Shown: positions 15,797-23,738, counted from the stretch's first letter. The stretch is DNA of 43,958 bases from an uncultured Clostridia bacterium (GCA_947593925.1 CANQDU010000013.1:1-43958), one strand, 5' to 3'. The notes: a model not told the origin generated them from the letters alone. Numbers and translations: made by a program.

Positions 15797-15805
15797 TGGT
15801 ATAAT
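15797..15805 (+). promoter_or_regulatory. Extended -10 promoter of the small membrane protein gene
   Basis: TGG followed by a consensus TATAAT (15800-15805); no -35 hexamer is apparent. It lies just after the stop of the RHH remnant. Confidence 0.6.
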
Positions 15806-15851
15806 ATCAATTAAAGAAAATCTTGAAAAATCGGAATAGGAGGTGACAGAC

Positions 15852-16082
15852 ATGAAAACGTTTAATCGGATTTTGAATACAATCATAGGTGCATTTATTG
15901 GAGTTTTTATCGGGCATGGAATATATGTATTATGGGATTTTAAGACTCATCCCGATTTATATGCAATGCAGTCTGCGCCGTGGTACACAAGTATTTTATT
16001 ATATGGTATAGTAACGGCTATCGTTTTGGTTATAGCTATTATTATAAAGCTAATTATCCGACAAAAGTTAAAACAGCAATAA
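15852..16082 (+). CDS. Small two-helix membrane protein of unknown function
   Basis: 76 residues from an ATG preceded by AGGAGGTGA, one of the best ribosome-binding sites here. A GTG nine bases earlier overlaps that site and is unlikely to be used. Two hydrophobic segments (about 6-26 and 47-68) flank a short polar loop (KTHPDLYAMQSAPWYTS), and the tail is basic (IRQKLKQQ). I do not recognise a family with a known role. The coding sequence is AT-rich, unlike its neighbours, and lies between a broken RHH gene and a methyltransferase, which suggests acquisition by transfer. Confidence 0.75.
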   Translation: MKTFNRILNTIIGAFIGVFIGHGIYVLWDFKTHPDLYAMQSAPWYTSILLYGIVTAIVLVIAIIIKLIIRQKLKQQ

Positions 16083-16281
16083 TTCAAGTTTATCAGCAAA
16101 TATCAATGCTTCATAATATCCTTAAGGAGCAAAAAGGAGCAAAATTATAACTATCAGTCATTTTCCTATCAGCATTTTTGCGGGCAGGGATTTTTTTAAA
16201 CATAATTGTGCAACCCGACAGTATCAATACTTATCCAGAAATGGGACTAAAGAAATCGAAATTCGAGGGAAAATTGCTGCA

Positions 16282-16812
16282 ATGGCGGAAGAATATAAGA
16301 TCAAGATCGACAAGACCCTCACGGGCAAGATTTTGGATATCGGAGGCGGCGGCGAGGGCATTATCAGCCGGGTTTATCGGCAGCAGGTTACAGCCATTGA
16401 TAATCTCCGGGATGAGCTTGACGAGGCTCCGGATATTTGCACGAAAATATTGATGGACGCGACGGCGCTTTCTTTTGACGAGTGTACGTTCGACCACGTG
16501 ACCGCCTTTTATTCTCTGATGTATATGTCCCGGGAAGAACAAAAGAAAGCGATTGGGGAAGTATATCGAGTTTTGAAGCAGGGCGGCACTTTCCATATCT
16601 GGGACGCCGCAATTCCGAGCGCATATCCCGCGCCTTTTAACGTAAGCCTTGAAGTCGATGCGGACGGAGATATCGTACACACCACCTACGGCATTGTGAA
16701 AAGAGATACGCAGAATATGGAACTGTTTGCAGAAATGTGCCGGGAAACGGGTTTTGTGCTTTCGGAACAGTCGAGCTGCAACTCACAATTTTATCTTCGA
16801 TTTTTCAAATGA
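16282..16812 (+). CDS. Class I SAM-dependent methyltransferase
   Basis: 176 residues. Motif I, the SAM-binding glycine loop, is KILDIGGGGEGII (about 16-28). Acidic loop 2 follows as VTAIDN, then MDATALSFDECTFDHVTAFYS and the motif-III-like VLKQGGTFHIWD. The substrate cannot be told. The ATG has only a distant GAGGGA (about 12 bases). The frame is open upstream to 16126 and reads plausible residues but offers no ATG, GTG or TTG, so an older, longer gene may have lost its start. GC content is lower than in the housekeeping genes. It closes the AT-rich island and ends before a very strong terminator. Confidence 0.8.
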   Translation: MAEEYKIKIDKTLTGKILDIGGGGEGIISRVYRQQVTAIDNLRDELDEAPDICTKILMDATALSFDECTFDHVTAFYSLMYMSREEQKKAIGEVYRVLKQGGTFHIWDAAIPSAYPAPFNVSLEVDADGDIVHTTYGIVKRDTQNMELFAEMCRETGFVLSEQSSCNSQFYLRFFK

Positions 16813-16868
16813 GTCCGGCAAGTTTGGGTTTGCCGCCCCACCGACAGCAGCCGAATAACGCAAAAAGA

Positions 16869-16911
16869 CCGTCGGCGCACCGGTTCCCCGGTGCGCCGAC
16901 GGCCTGTTTTT
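16869..16911. terminator. Strong bidirectional terminator
   Basis: Perfect 15-bp stem (16869-16883 with 16888-16902), TTCC loop. It is flanked by TTTTT on the plus strand (16907-16911) and by a T5 run on the minus strand (A5 at 16862-16866), so it serves both the methyltransferase and thiT. Confidence 0.93.
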
Positions 16912-16956
16912 CGGATCATTCTGCCGCCGTCAGCGGCAGCACTTTTGTTTTTCCGC

Positions 16957-17754
16957 TTACTCGGCGGACGCCTGCTGCCTGCGGCGGATGAGACCCGTGA
17001 CGAGGAGCGCGAGCCCTCCCACGGCAAAGATTATCCCGAGGACGAGGAAGACGGTGCCGGTGGCGCCGGACACCTCCGCGTCGTTATTCGTGACGACGCC
17101 GTACCAGATACCGATAAGTCCGACGACGACGGCGGTCAGTCCGCCGAAGGTGAAGCCGAAGGTCGGGCTCATGTCAGCACCGTTCAGGTAGCGGCGCATC
17201 GGCTTGTTGAGCAGGCAGAGGACGACGAGCGCGAGCACCGTGCAGGGTATCATATAGATGCCGTTGTATATGAGCGAGTAGAACCACGGGCTACTCATCT
17301 TGAGGCCGCAGTATATCTCCGGCATGTACTCCGCCCAGACGGTCGCGCCGACGACGTAGTGGACGGCGTAGCGCGCGAGGCATCCCACGAGCGAGCCCCA
17401 GAATATACCGCCCGACTTTCCGTGGCCGAGACCCGCGAGGCCGACCGCCGTGAACGCGACGAGATAGTCGCCGAGGACGCTCTGCCATCCAATCGCGAAG
17501 CCGCCGTTGAACATCAGCTGGATAAGTCCGTAAACAAACGACGCGATAAGTCCCTCCGGCACGCCCCAGCGCACCGCATAGAAGCAGAGCGGGAGCATCG
17601 CAAGAGTGATCGAGCCGCCCTGCGGCATCTCCCAGAGCTTGAGGAAGTCAAGTCCGGTGGCGAGCGCCACCATGAGCGCGCCCTCGCAGAGCGCGAGGAT
17701 GGTGGTTATCAGTCTCCTGGTATTTACAGGAGCCGTGCTGTTCTTTGCAGACAT
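16957..17754 (-). CDS. thiT: Thiamine ECF transporter substrate-binding protein ThiT
   Basis: 265 residues. The ThiT core is clear: MPQGGSITLAMLPL, then GLIYGLIQLMF-type helix residues and GWQSVLGDYLVAFTAVGLAGL. Six helices cover about 1-190. ThiT captures thiamine in the membrane and works with the shared ECF module (EcfA, EcfA', EcfT), which is not in this window. The TPP riboswitch upstream supports the assignment strongly. The start at 17754 has GGGAGG upstream; the in-frame extension to 17835 runs through the riboswitch terminator and is not coding. An oddity is the C-terminal extension of about 70 residues with two further membrane helices, which standard ThiT (about 190 residues) lacks. 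Confidence 0.92.
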   Translation of the reverse strand: MSAKNSTAPVNTRRLITTILALCEGALMVALATGLDFLKLWEMPQGGSITLAMLPLCFYAVRWGVPEGLIASFVYGLIQLMFNGGFAIGWQSVLGDYLVAFTAVGLAGLGHGKSGGIFWGSLVGCLARYAVHYVVGATVWAEYMPEIYCGLKMSSPWFYSLIYNGIYMIPCTVLALVVLCLLNKPMRRYLNGADMSPTFGFTFGGLTAVVVGLIGIWYGVVTNNDAEVSGATGTVFLVLGIIFAVGGLALLVTGLIRRRQQASAE

Positions 17755-17763
17755 AATTCTGCC

Positions 17764-17814
17764 TCCCAAAATAAAATGTACCGCAAGCGAACCCGATGAG
17801 GTGCATGCGGTACA
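17764..17814 (-). terminator. Riboswitch-controlled terminator before thiT
   Basis: Perfect 9-bp stem (17777-17785 with 17806-17814) and a 20-base loop, followed on the minus strand by TTTTATTTT. In the loop, GCAC could pair with GTGC at the 3' end of the TPP aptamer as an antiterminator, giving transcription only without thiamine pyrophosphate. Confidence 0.8.
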
Positions 17815-17844
17815 CTGTTCTTCCGTATAGATCAATGCAGTCTT

Positions 17845-17948
17845 AGCACTTCCCTACGCCGGCATTACCCGGATCAGGTCAAAGGGACCCGCGCCTGCAT
17901 TTTGACGCGATCACAGCCGGGGATGGCCCCCAGCGCCCCTGCGCATAT
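17845..17948 (-). promoter_or_regulatory. TPP (thiamine pyrophosphate) riboswitch aptamer
   Basis: Minus-strand sequence contains the conserved core CCTGATCCGGGTAATGCC followed by GGCGTAGGGAA, plus the 5' GGGGCGC box, matching the THI element. The P5 helix shows a compensatory change (CCGG/CCGG for the usual CTGG/CCAG). The pyrimidine-binding segment reads GGCTGTGA, not the usual GGCTGAGA. It lies directly upstream of thiT with a terminator between, as expected for repression by thiamine. Confidence 0.93.
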
Positions 17949-17994
17949 TCGCTTGTCGGAGCTCCCGGACGGGCGCTCCGTTTACGGTCAAGTT

Positions 17995-18915
17995 CTATTT
18001 TACATTGTTTTCGAGCTTTGTCAACACCTTTTTGAAATAGTCCGGCAGCTCTGTGGTAAAATGCAGACGTTCCCCGCTTCTCGGGTGGGTGAACTCGAGC
18101 TCGCGCGCGTGCAGACACTGTCCGCCGACGGCGAGCTCGTCCCGCCCGCCGTAGAGCGGGTCGCCCGCGACGGGGTGGCCGATGTGCGCCATGTGGACGC
18201 GGATCTGATGCGTCCTGCCGGTCTCGAGCACGCAGCGGACGTGCGTCCAGCCGCCGTAGCGCGCGAGCACCTGCCAGTGCGTGACGGCCTCGCGTCCGTC
18301 CGGCACGACGGCCATCCGCTTCCGCTCGCGCGGGTCGCGCGCTATCGGCGCGTCTACGGTGCCGCTGTCCTCACGGAAACCTCCGCGCACGACCGCCTCG
18401 TAGGTGCGCCGCGCGGTGTGCTCCTTTATCTGCTCCGCAAGGGAGAGATGCGCGAAGTCGTTCTTTGCAACGACGATGAGGCCGGACGTGTCCTTATCTA
18501 TCCGGTGTACTATCCCCGGCCGCAGCTCGCCGTTTATCCCGGAGAGAGAGTCGCCCATCCGCGCCATAAGCGCGTTTACGAGCGTATCGTTCTCGTGCCC
18601 CGCGGACGGGTGGACGACAAGCCCGCGCGGCTTGTTTATGACGGCGAGGTCGGAGTCCTCGTACACTATGTCGAGCTCCATTTCGAGCGGCAGAAGTCCC
18701 GTCTCCTTCGGCTCGGGCGGCGTGTAGACGTATCTCGCGCCCGCCTCCGCGCGGAGGTTTTTCTTTGTCGGGACGCCGCTCGCGTCGGTGACAAGCCCGT
18801 CCTCTATCGCCTTCTGCGCGGCGGAACGCGTGAGACCCGCCTTCGCCGCCAAAAACACGTCGAGGCGGACGCCGGCGTCCGCCTCGGATACGGTAAACTC
18901 AATCGGCTCCGGCAT
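17995..18915 (-). CDS. RluA/RluD-family pseudouridine synthase
   Basis: 306 residues. An N-terminal S4 RNA-binding domain (about 14-75, with VRLDVFLAAKAGLTRSAAQK) is followed by the catalytic domain, whose active Asp lies in HRIDKDTSGL (about 137-146). It converts uridine to pseudouridine in 23S rRNA or other RNA; the closest Firmicute type is B. subtilis YlyB. The gene overlaps the end of lspA by 17 bases, so the two are co-transcribed, a conserved pair in Firmicutes. Its last codons double as the promoter for the thiT riboswitch. The exact uridine targets are not predictable. Confidence 0.93.
   Translation of the reverse strand: MPEPIEFTVSEADAGVRLDVFLAAKAGLTRSAAQKAIEDGLVTDASGVPTKKNLRAEAGARYVYTPPEPKETGLLPLEMELDIVYEDSDLAVINKPRGLVVHPSAGHENDTLVNALMARMGDSLSGINGELRPGIVHRIDKDTSGLIVVAKNDFAHLSLAEQIKEHTARRTYEAVVRGGFREDSGTVDAPIARDPRERKRMAVVPDGREAVTHWQVLARYGGWTHVRCVLETGRTHQIRVHMAHIGHPVAGDPLYGGRDELAVGGQCLHARELEFTHPRSGERLHFTTELPDYFKKVLTKLENNVK
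17997..18024 (-). promoter_or_regulatory. Promoter of the TPP riboswitch-thiT unit
   Basis: On the minus strand: TTGACA (18019-18024), 16-base spacer, TAAAAT (17997-18002). Both hexamers lie in the last codons of the pseudouridine synthase gene. Confidence 0.8.
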
Positions 18916-19426
18916 CTTTCGCCTCCGTCGCTTTCTTTGCCGCGGTGCGCTTTCTGTCCTCGATGATGAAGAATATCAGGAACGCCGCGACGCCGAAGAC
19001 TATCGCTATATCCGCGACGTTGCACACGAAGTCGGGCAGCAGCGGTATCTTCGAAATCCACGGGAAGTAGAGCATGTCGGTGACAAGCCCGCTCGCCGCG
19101 CGGTCGATGAGGTTCCCGACGGCGCCGCCGAGGACGAACGAAAGGCACACCCTCTCCCTTGCGGAGAAGTTCTTTGCGAAGAACGCCGCCCATATCACGA
19201 CGAGCGACATCACGACGCTCACCGTAACGAGCAGCCACCTCGCCCCGCCGAGTATGCCGAGCGAGGCTCCGTTGTTCATGTGGAGCTGTACCTGCAAAAA
19301 TCCGGGTATCAGCGTGAGCACCCCGCCGTCGAGGTGCTCACGCGCAAGATATTTTACCGACTGGTCTATGATGACGACCGCCGCCGCTGTCGCTGTGAGG
19401 ACGGCGTTCAGCTTGGAGCGCTTCAT
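18899..19426 (-). CDS. lspA: Lipoprotein signal peptidase (signal peptidase II)
   Basis: 175 residues with four membrane segments. The two catalytic aspartates lie in GGAVGNLIDRA and in NVADIAIVFG. It removes the signal peptide of prolipoproteins after lipidation, such as the GerMN lipoprotein of this window. The ATG at 19426 shares one base with the ileS stop (TGATG). A longer in-frame reading upstream lies wholly inside ileS and is not coding. The tail is extended and charged (EDRKRTAAKKATEAKDAGAD). ileS-lspA-rluD order is a common Firmicute arrangement. Confidence 0.95.
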   Translation of the reverse strand: MKRSKLNAVLTATAAAVVIIDQSVKYLAREHLDGGVLTLIPGFLQVQLHMNNGASLGILGGARWLLVTVSVVMSLVVIWAAFFAKNFSARERVCLSFVLGGAVGNLIDRAASGLVTDMLYFPWISKIPLLPDFVCNVADIAIVFGVAAFLIFFIIEDRKRTAAKKATEAKDAGAD

Positions 19427-22176
19427 CAGAGCTTCTTCACCACGGCCGCGCAGCGCGGGCAGAGTCCGGGATGCTCGTGGTCGTGGCCGACGCCCGTGTC
19501 GAACGCCCAGCAGCGCTCGCACTTCTCGCCGTCCGCATGGGCGACCTCGATGAGCTCCGCGCCCTCCTTCGCCTCGACCTGCGAGACGATGAGCGCGACC
19601 TTCAGGTCCTCCGCGTTCGCGCGGATGAACTTCAGCTCCTCGCCCTCGGCGGAGAAGATGACCTTCGCCTCGAGCGGCTTGCCGATCTCGCCCGCGCCGC
19701 GAGCCTTCTCGAGCTCGACGTTTGCCTTGTCGCGGAGGGCGATTATCTTCTCCCAGCGCGCCGACTCCGCCTCGGTGGGCAGATACTCGGCGGGCACGCC
19801 CTTCATCTCGTTGAGCACGACATGGCGCGCGTCGTCCTCCGCGCGGTGCGGGAGCTGCTGCCATATCTCGTCCGACGAGAACGCGAGTATCGGCGCTATG
19901 AGGCGCGTGAGACGGTCGAGGATATACCACATGGCGGTCTGCGCCGAGCGGCGCGCGACTCCGTCCCTGTCCTCGCAGTAGAGGCGGTCCTTTATGACGT
20001 CGAGGTAGAAGCTCGACAGCTCGACGACGCAGAAGTCATACACCGCATGGTAGACGATGTGGTACTCGTAGCCCTCGTAGCCGCGTATGGCGCGGTCGAG
20101 GAGCTTCGAGAGCTCGCCCATCGCCCAGCGGTCGAGCGGGAGCATCTCCTCCGGCGAGACCGGGTGGTTCGGGTCGAAGCCGCCGAGGTTGCCGAGGATA
20201 TACCTCGCGGTGTTTCGTATCTTCATATACGCCTGCGAGAGCTGCTTCAAAATAGCGTCGCTCACGCGGACGTCCTGCTTGTAGTCGGAGGACGCGACCC
20301 ACAGACGGAGCATATCCGCGCCGTAGACCTTTATCACTTCCTCGGGGGCGACGCCGTTGCCGAGGGACTTGTGCATGGCGCGTCCCTCTCCGTCCACCGT
20401 CCAGCCGTGGGTTATGACCTGCTTGTACGGGCTCTTACCCGTGACCGCCATCGAGATGAGCAGCGACGACTGGAACCATCCGCGGTACTGGTCGTTGCCC
20501 TCCTGATAGAGGTCGGCGGGCCACTGCTCCGCATTGTTCCTGCGGAGAGAGGCGATGTGGGTGGAGCCGGAGTCGAACCAGCCGTCGAGAGTGTCGGTCT
20601 CCTTGCGGAAGTGGCGCTTTCCGCAGTGCGGGCAGACAAAGCCCTCCGGCAGAAGCTCCTCCGCCTCCTTCTCGTACCAGACGTTCGAGCCGTACTGCCC
20701 GAAGAGCTCGCTCGTGCGAGCTATCGTCTCGGGCGTGCAGACCGGCTCGCCGCAGTCCTCGCAGTAGAAGACGGGTATCGGCAGTCCCCAGTGGCGCTGA
20801 CGGGAGATGCACCAGTCGTCGCGCTCGGAGACCATGTTCGATATGCGCTCCTCACCCCATACGGGCAGCCACTTTATCTTCTTTATCTCCGCGAGGGTCT
20901 CGTCGCGGAAGTCGCTCACCGAGCAGAACCACTGCGGCGTCGCGCGGAAGATTATCGGGTGCTTGCAGCGCCAGCAGTGCGGATAGCTGTGTATCATCTC
21001 CTCGGAGGCGAAGAGGTATCCGGTCTCGCGAAGATGATCGACTATCGCGGTGTTCGACTTCTCGTAGTACATCCCCGCGAACATTCCGGCGTCCTCGGTC
21101 TGGTATCCCCTGTCGTCTACCGGGACGAGCATCGGGAGGTTGTACCTTCTGCCGGTGAGGTAGTCGTCCGCGCCGAAGCCCGGCGCGGTGTGGACGCAGC
21201 CGGTGCCGCTGTCGGTCGTGACGTAGTCCGCAAGCACGACGGCGCTTGTGCGCGGAAGGAACGGGTGCTCGGCCGTCATTCCCTCGAAGTCGGAGCCGAC
21301 GAAACGCTCGACTATCTTGTAGTCGGAGACGCCGCCCTGCTTCATCGTCCTCTCGAGCAAGGCTTCGGCGAGGATGTAGCGCTCGCCCGAGCCGGTCTCG
21401 GCTATGACGTAGTCCGCCTGCGGCGCGAGGGCTATCGCGACGTTGCCGGGAAGCGTCCACGGCGTAGTAGTCCAGATGATGAACCATGTGTTCGAGACGT
21501 CGCCGAGCTTTCCGAGGTCGTCCGCGACCTTGAAGCGGACGTAGATGGAGGTACAGGGCATGTCCTGATACTCTATCTCGGCCTCGGCAAGGGCGGTCTC
21601 GTCGTTCGGGCACCAGTAGACCGGCTTCATGCCGCGGTAGATGTAGCCCTTGCGGAACATCTCGCCGAATATCTTAACTTCCTCAGCCTCGAACTCCTTG
21701 TCCATGGTGAGGTAGGGGTGGTCCCAGTCGCCGAGCACGCCGAGACGCTTGAACTGCTCGCGCTGACGCGAGACGAAGTCCATGGCAAACTCGCGGCAGG
21801 CGTCCCGGAACTCGGGTATGCTCATCGCCTTGCGGTTCAGCTTGTTCTGTTTGATTATGGCGCTCTCTATCGGCATGCCGTGGTTGTCCCAGCCGGGGGT
21901 GAAGGGAGTGTAGTGGCCGCTCATCGCCTTGTAGCGAATGACGAAGTCCTTCAAAACCTTGTTCATAGCTGTGCCGATGTGTATGCTGCCGTTCGAGAAG
22001 GGAGGCCCGTCGTGCAGGATGAACTGCGGCTTTCCTTCGTTCTTTTTCAGCATTTCCTCATAGACGCGGTCCTCGTACAGCTTCTCGAGCATGGCCAGCT
22101 CGCGCTGCGCGAGGTTTGCCCGCATCGGAAAATCCGTCTTTGGCAGATTGATGGTGGAATTGTAGTCGTTTGCCAT
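19426..22176 (-). CDS. ileS: Isoleucyl-tRNA synthetase
   Basis: 916 residues, full length. The ATP-binding HIGH motif is in DGPPFSNGSIHIGTAMNK (about 60). The editing domain fills the middle, and the KMSKS loop appears as AMHKSLGN. The C-terminal zinc finger has CERCWAF and CPRC. It charges tRNA-Ile and edits valine. The start at 22176 is chosen because AGAGAGG lies upstream; ten extra residues to 22206 would overlap a hairpin. No T-box leader is seen: only 81 bases lie between divIVA and ileS, holding one hairpin. It is co-transcribed with lspA and probably with divIVA. Confidence 0.97.
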   Translation of the reverse strand: MANDYNSTINLPKTDFPMRANLAQRELAMLEKLYEDRVYEEMLKKNEGKPQFILHDGPPFSNGSIHIGTAMNKVLKDFVIRYKAMSGHYTPFTPGWDNHGMPIESAIIKQNKLNRKAMSIPEFRDACREFAMDFVSRQREQFKRLGVLGDWDHPYLTMDKEFEAEEVKIFGEMFRKGYIYRGMKPVYWCPNDETALAEAEIEYQDMPCTSIYVRFKVADDLGKLGDVSNTWFIIWTTTPWTLPGNVAIALAPQADYVIAETGSGERYILAEALLERTMKQGGVSDYKIVERFVGSDFEGMTAEHPFLPRTSAVVLADYVTTDSGTGCVHTAPGFGADDYLTGRRYNLPMLVPVDDRGYQTEDAGMFAGMYYEKSNTAIVDHLRETGYLFASEEMIHSYPHCWRCKHPIIFRATPQWFCSVSDFRDETLAEIKKIKWLPVWGEERISNMVSERDDWCISRQRHWGLPIPVFYCEDCGEPVCTPETIARTSELFGQYGSNVWYEKEAEELLPEGFVCPHCGKRHFRKETDTLDGWFDSGSTHIASLRRNNAEQWPADLYQEGNDQYRGWFQSSLLISMAVTGKSPYKQVITHGWTVDGEGRAMHKSLGNGVAPEEVIKVYGADMLRLWVASSDYKQDVRVSDAILKQLSQAYMKIRNTARYILGNLGGFDPNHPVSPEEMLPLDRWAMGELSKLLDRAIRGYEGYEYHIVYHAVYDFCVVELSSFYLDVIKDRLYCEDRDGVARRSAQTAMWYILDRLTRLIAPILAFSSDEIWQQLPHRAEDDARHVVLNEMKGVPAEYLPTEAESARWEKIIALRDKANVELEKARGAGEIGKPLEAKVIFSAEGEELKFIRANAEDLKVALIVSQVEAKEGAELIEVAHADGEKCERCWAFDTGVGHDHEHPGLCPRCAAVVKKL

Positions 22177-22208
22177 TTTATTTCTTCCTCTCTTAAAACA
22201 AAGCAAGG

Positions 22209-22232
22209 GTCGTGCGGCGCACGACCCTCACG
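22209..22232 (-). terminator. Hairpin between divIVA and ileS
   Basis: A 9-bp stem (GGGTCGTGC with GCACGACCC, 3-base loop) is followed on the minus strand by TTGCTTTGTTTT. It could be a partial terminator that lowers ileS read-through; no T-box motif accompanies it. Confidence 0.6.
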
Positions 22233-22257
22233 TTTTTCCATTAGTCGGATCGGAGCA

Positions 22258-23169
22258 TCATTCGCCGTTCTTTCTGTCGCCGCCGAACAGTTCGCGCAGT
22301 ATGTCTTCCTCCTGCTTCTCCCCGTTCATGTCGCCTATCTCCACGGTCTCTCCGCCCACATCGACGCGGCGCACCGCGTCAAAACGCTTCGTAGGCTGAT
22401 CGTCCTTGATGGGCAGGCGCTTTGTCGGCTCGTTCATCGAGCCGAAGTTTTTCGCTTCAGCGGCTGTCGCGGCGGCTCCGGCGGCGTCTTCCTCCGCGTG
22501 CCGCCCGGTAATTCGCTCCTCCTCCGGACGTTCCGGCACGGCGGGGCTCGACGGCACGGCCGTCTCGCTCCACGCGGCGGCGGCCTCCGGCTCCTCATGT
22601 TCTCTCTTTGCGGGCGCGGGCGACATCTCCATGAGCTTGCGCAGTATCTCGAGCTGCCTGCGGTTGAGCGCCACGGCGTCCGCGGCGAAACGCCGCGACT
22701 CCGCGCGAGCCTCCTCGAGGCGCTTCTGCTCCTGCTCTATCCTGAACCGTATGTCCCCTATCTTCTCCTCCGCCTCGGCGCGCGCCTTTGAGACGGCGTT
22801 CTCACTCTCCGTGCGGACGCTCGCTTCGAGCTGCTCGGCCTCCTTTGAGGCCGCCTCCTTCACTTCGGCGGCATACCTGTCCGCCTCGGCGCGGGTCGCG
22901 GCGGCGTACTTCTCCGCCTCGCTCTTCATCTCCTCCGCCGAGCGCTTCGCAGCAGCGAGCGTGCGGCGCATTTCCTCGTCTACCGAGCGATACTCCTCCA
23001 CCTTCTCCGCAAGCGTCTTCAGCTTGCTCTTCAGAATGGCGGCGTCCTTGAACAGGCTCTCATAGTCGGCGAAAAGCTCGTCCAAAAACGAATCCACCTC
23101 GCCCATGTCGTATCCGCCGAACACTGCCTTTGAAAATTTCTTTTCCTGTATCTCCTGCGGAGTCAGCAT
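22258..23169 (-). CDS. divIVA: DivIVA-domain cell-division protein
   Basis: 303 residues. The N-terminal lipid-binding DivIVA domain is clear (TPQEIQEKKFSKAVFGGYD, then DSFLDELFADYE). A long coiled coil rich in Ala, Glu and Lys runs over about 45-185. The C-terminal third is disordered, Ala/Glu/Pro-rich, with two PTKR motifs (NEPTKR and DQPTKR, eleven residues apart). DivIVA binds negatively curved membrane at the poles and septum and recruits division or sporulation proteins. Its place between sepF and ileS is the conserved Firmicute order. Longer than B. subtilis DivIVA (164 residues), mainly by the tail. Confidence 0.93.
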   Translation of the reverse strand: MLTPQEIQEKKFSKAVFGGYDMGEVDSFLDELFADYESLFKDAAILKSKLKTLAEKVEEYRSVDEEMRRTLAAAKRSAEEMKSEAEKYAAATRAEADRYAAEVKEAASKEAEQLEASVRTESENAVSKARAEAEEKIGDIRFRIEQEQKRLEEARAESRRFAADAVALNRRQLEILRKLMEMSPAPAKREHEEPEAAAAWSETAVPSSPAVPERPEEERITGRHAEEDAAGAAATAAEAKNFGSMNEPTKRLPIKDDQPTKRFDAVRRVDVGGETVEIGDMNGEKQEEDILRELFGGDRKNGE

Positions 23170-23218
23170 AGCTTCCGCCTCCCTCTCCCGATTTTACCTG
23201 CCCGGCTTCTTCCGAAGC

Positions 23219-23692
23219 TCAGAAGTATAGTCCGTTGTTTTCGAGCTCGTCGATAAGGTCGCCGAGTATCTCGACATTGAACGGAGTGATGAGGTAGGTC
23301 GCGTTTGCTATCTGCTTTATCTTTCCGTCGTTGGCGTATGCAACGCCGCTGAGGAAGTCGAGAAGTCTCCGCGAGACTTCCTTCTGGGTGTTCTCGAGGT
23401 TGAGGACGACCGTGTGCTTCTCACGCAGATGGTCGGCGACGTCGCCCGCCACGTCAAAGCGGTCCGGGTGGAACACCACGACCGAAAGCTGGGTGGTCGC
23501 GTGGATGTTGACGACCTTATCGCGCTGTTCTCCGAAGCTCGTCTCCGTGGAGACCGGGCGCGTCGAGGCACGGCTGCGGGTCGGCAGCTCGTCGTCCGTC
23601 TTCTTGCCCTCGTCGAGGTCGTTCTCGTCCTCGTAGTCATAGTCCTCCGCGTAGGGTCTTGCGATCTCCTTCAGCTTGTCGAAAATTCCCAT
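23219..23692 (-). CDS. sepF: Cell division protein SepF
   Basis: 157 residues. An N-terminal amphipathic membrane helix (GIFDKLKEIARPY) leads through an acidic linker to the SepF core (about 60-150), with DKVVNIHATTQLSVVVFHP, the conserved VVLNLE, and SGVAYANDGKIKQIANATYLITP. SepF polymerises into rings and tethers FtsZ to the membrane. It has its own promoter and a strong hairpin in the leader. divIVA follows after 49 bases. ylmD, ylmE and ylmG, often found nearby, are absent; ylmH lies 13 kb away. Confidence 0.95.
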   Translation of the reverse strand: MGIFDKLKEIARPYAEDYDYEDENDLDEGKKTDDELPTRSRASTRPVSTETSFGEQRDKVVNIHATTQLSVVVFHPDRFDVAGDVADHLREKHTVVLNLENTQKEVSRRLLDFLSGVAYANDGKIKQIANATYLITPFNVEILGDLIDELENNGLYF

Positions 23693-23738
23693 TTCCTTTC
23701 TTCCTCCTCGCAGTTGCCCGCAGATTTTTCTTTCTCCT

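Noticed and set aside
16178..16453. 91-codon plus-strand frame overlapping the methyltransferase
   Set aside because: It overlaps the methyltransferase in another frame and shows no motif; the methyltransferase motifs are clear.
17754..17835. N-terminal extension of ThiT
   Set aside because: The extra 27 codons coincide with the riboswitch terminator stem and lack a ribosome-binding site; GGGAGG supports the start at 17754.
22170..22260. T-box riboswitch before ileS
   Set aside because: No T-box sequence, Specifier loop or space for one; only a simple hairpin.
19471..22791. 1106-codon open frame on the plus strand opposite ileS
   Set aside because: It is antisense to a certain gene, has no domain sense or ribosome-binding site, and long antisense frames are expected at this GC content.
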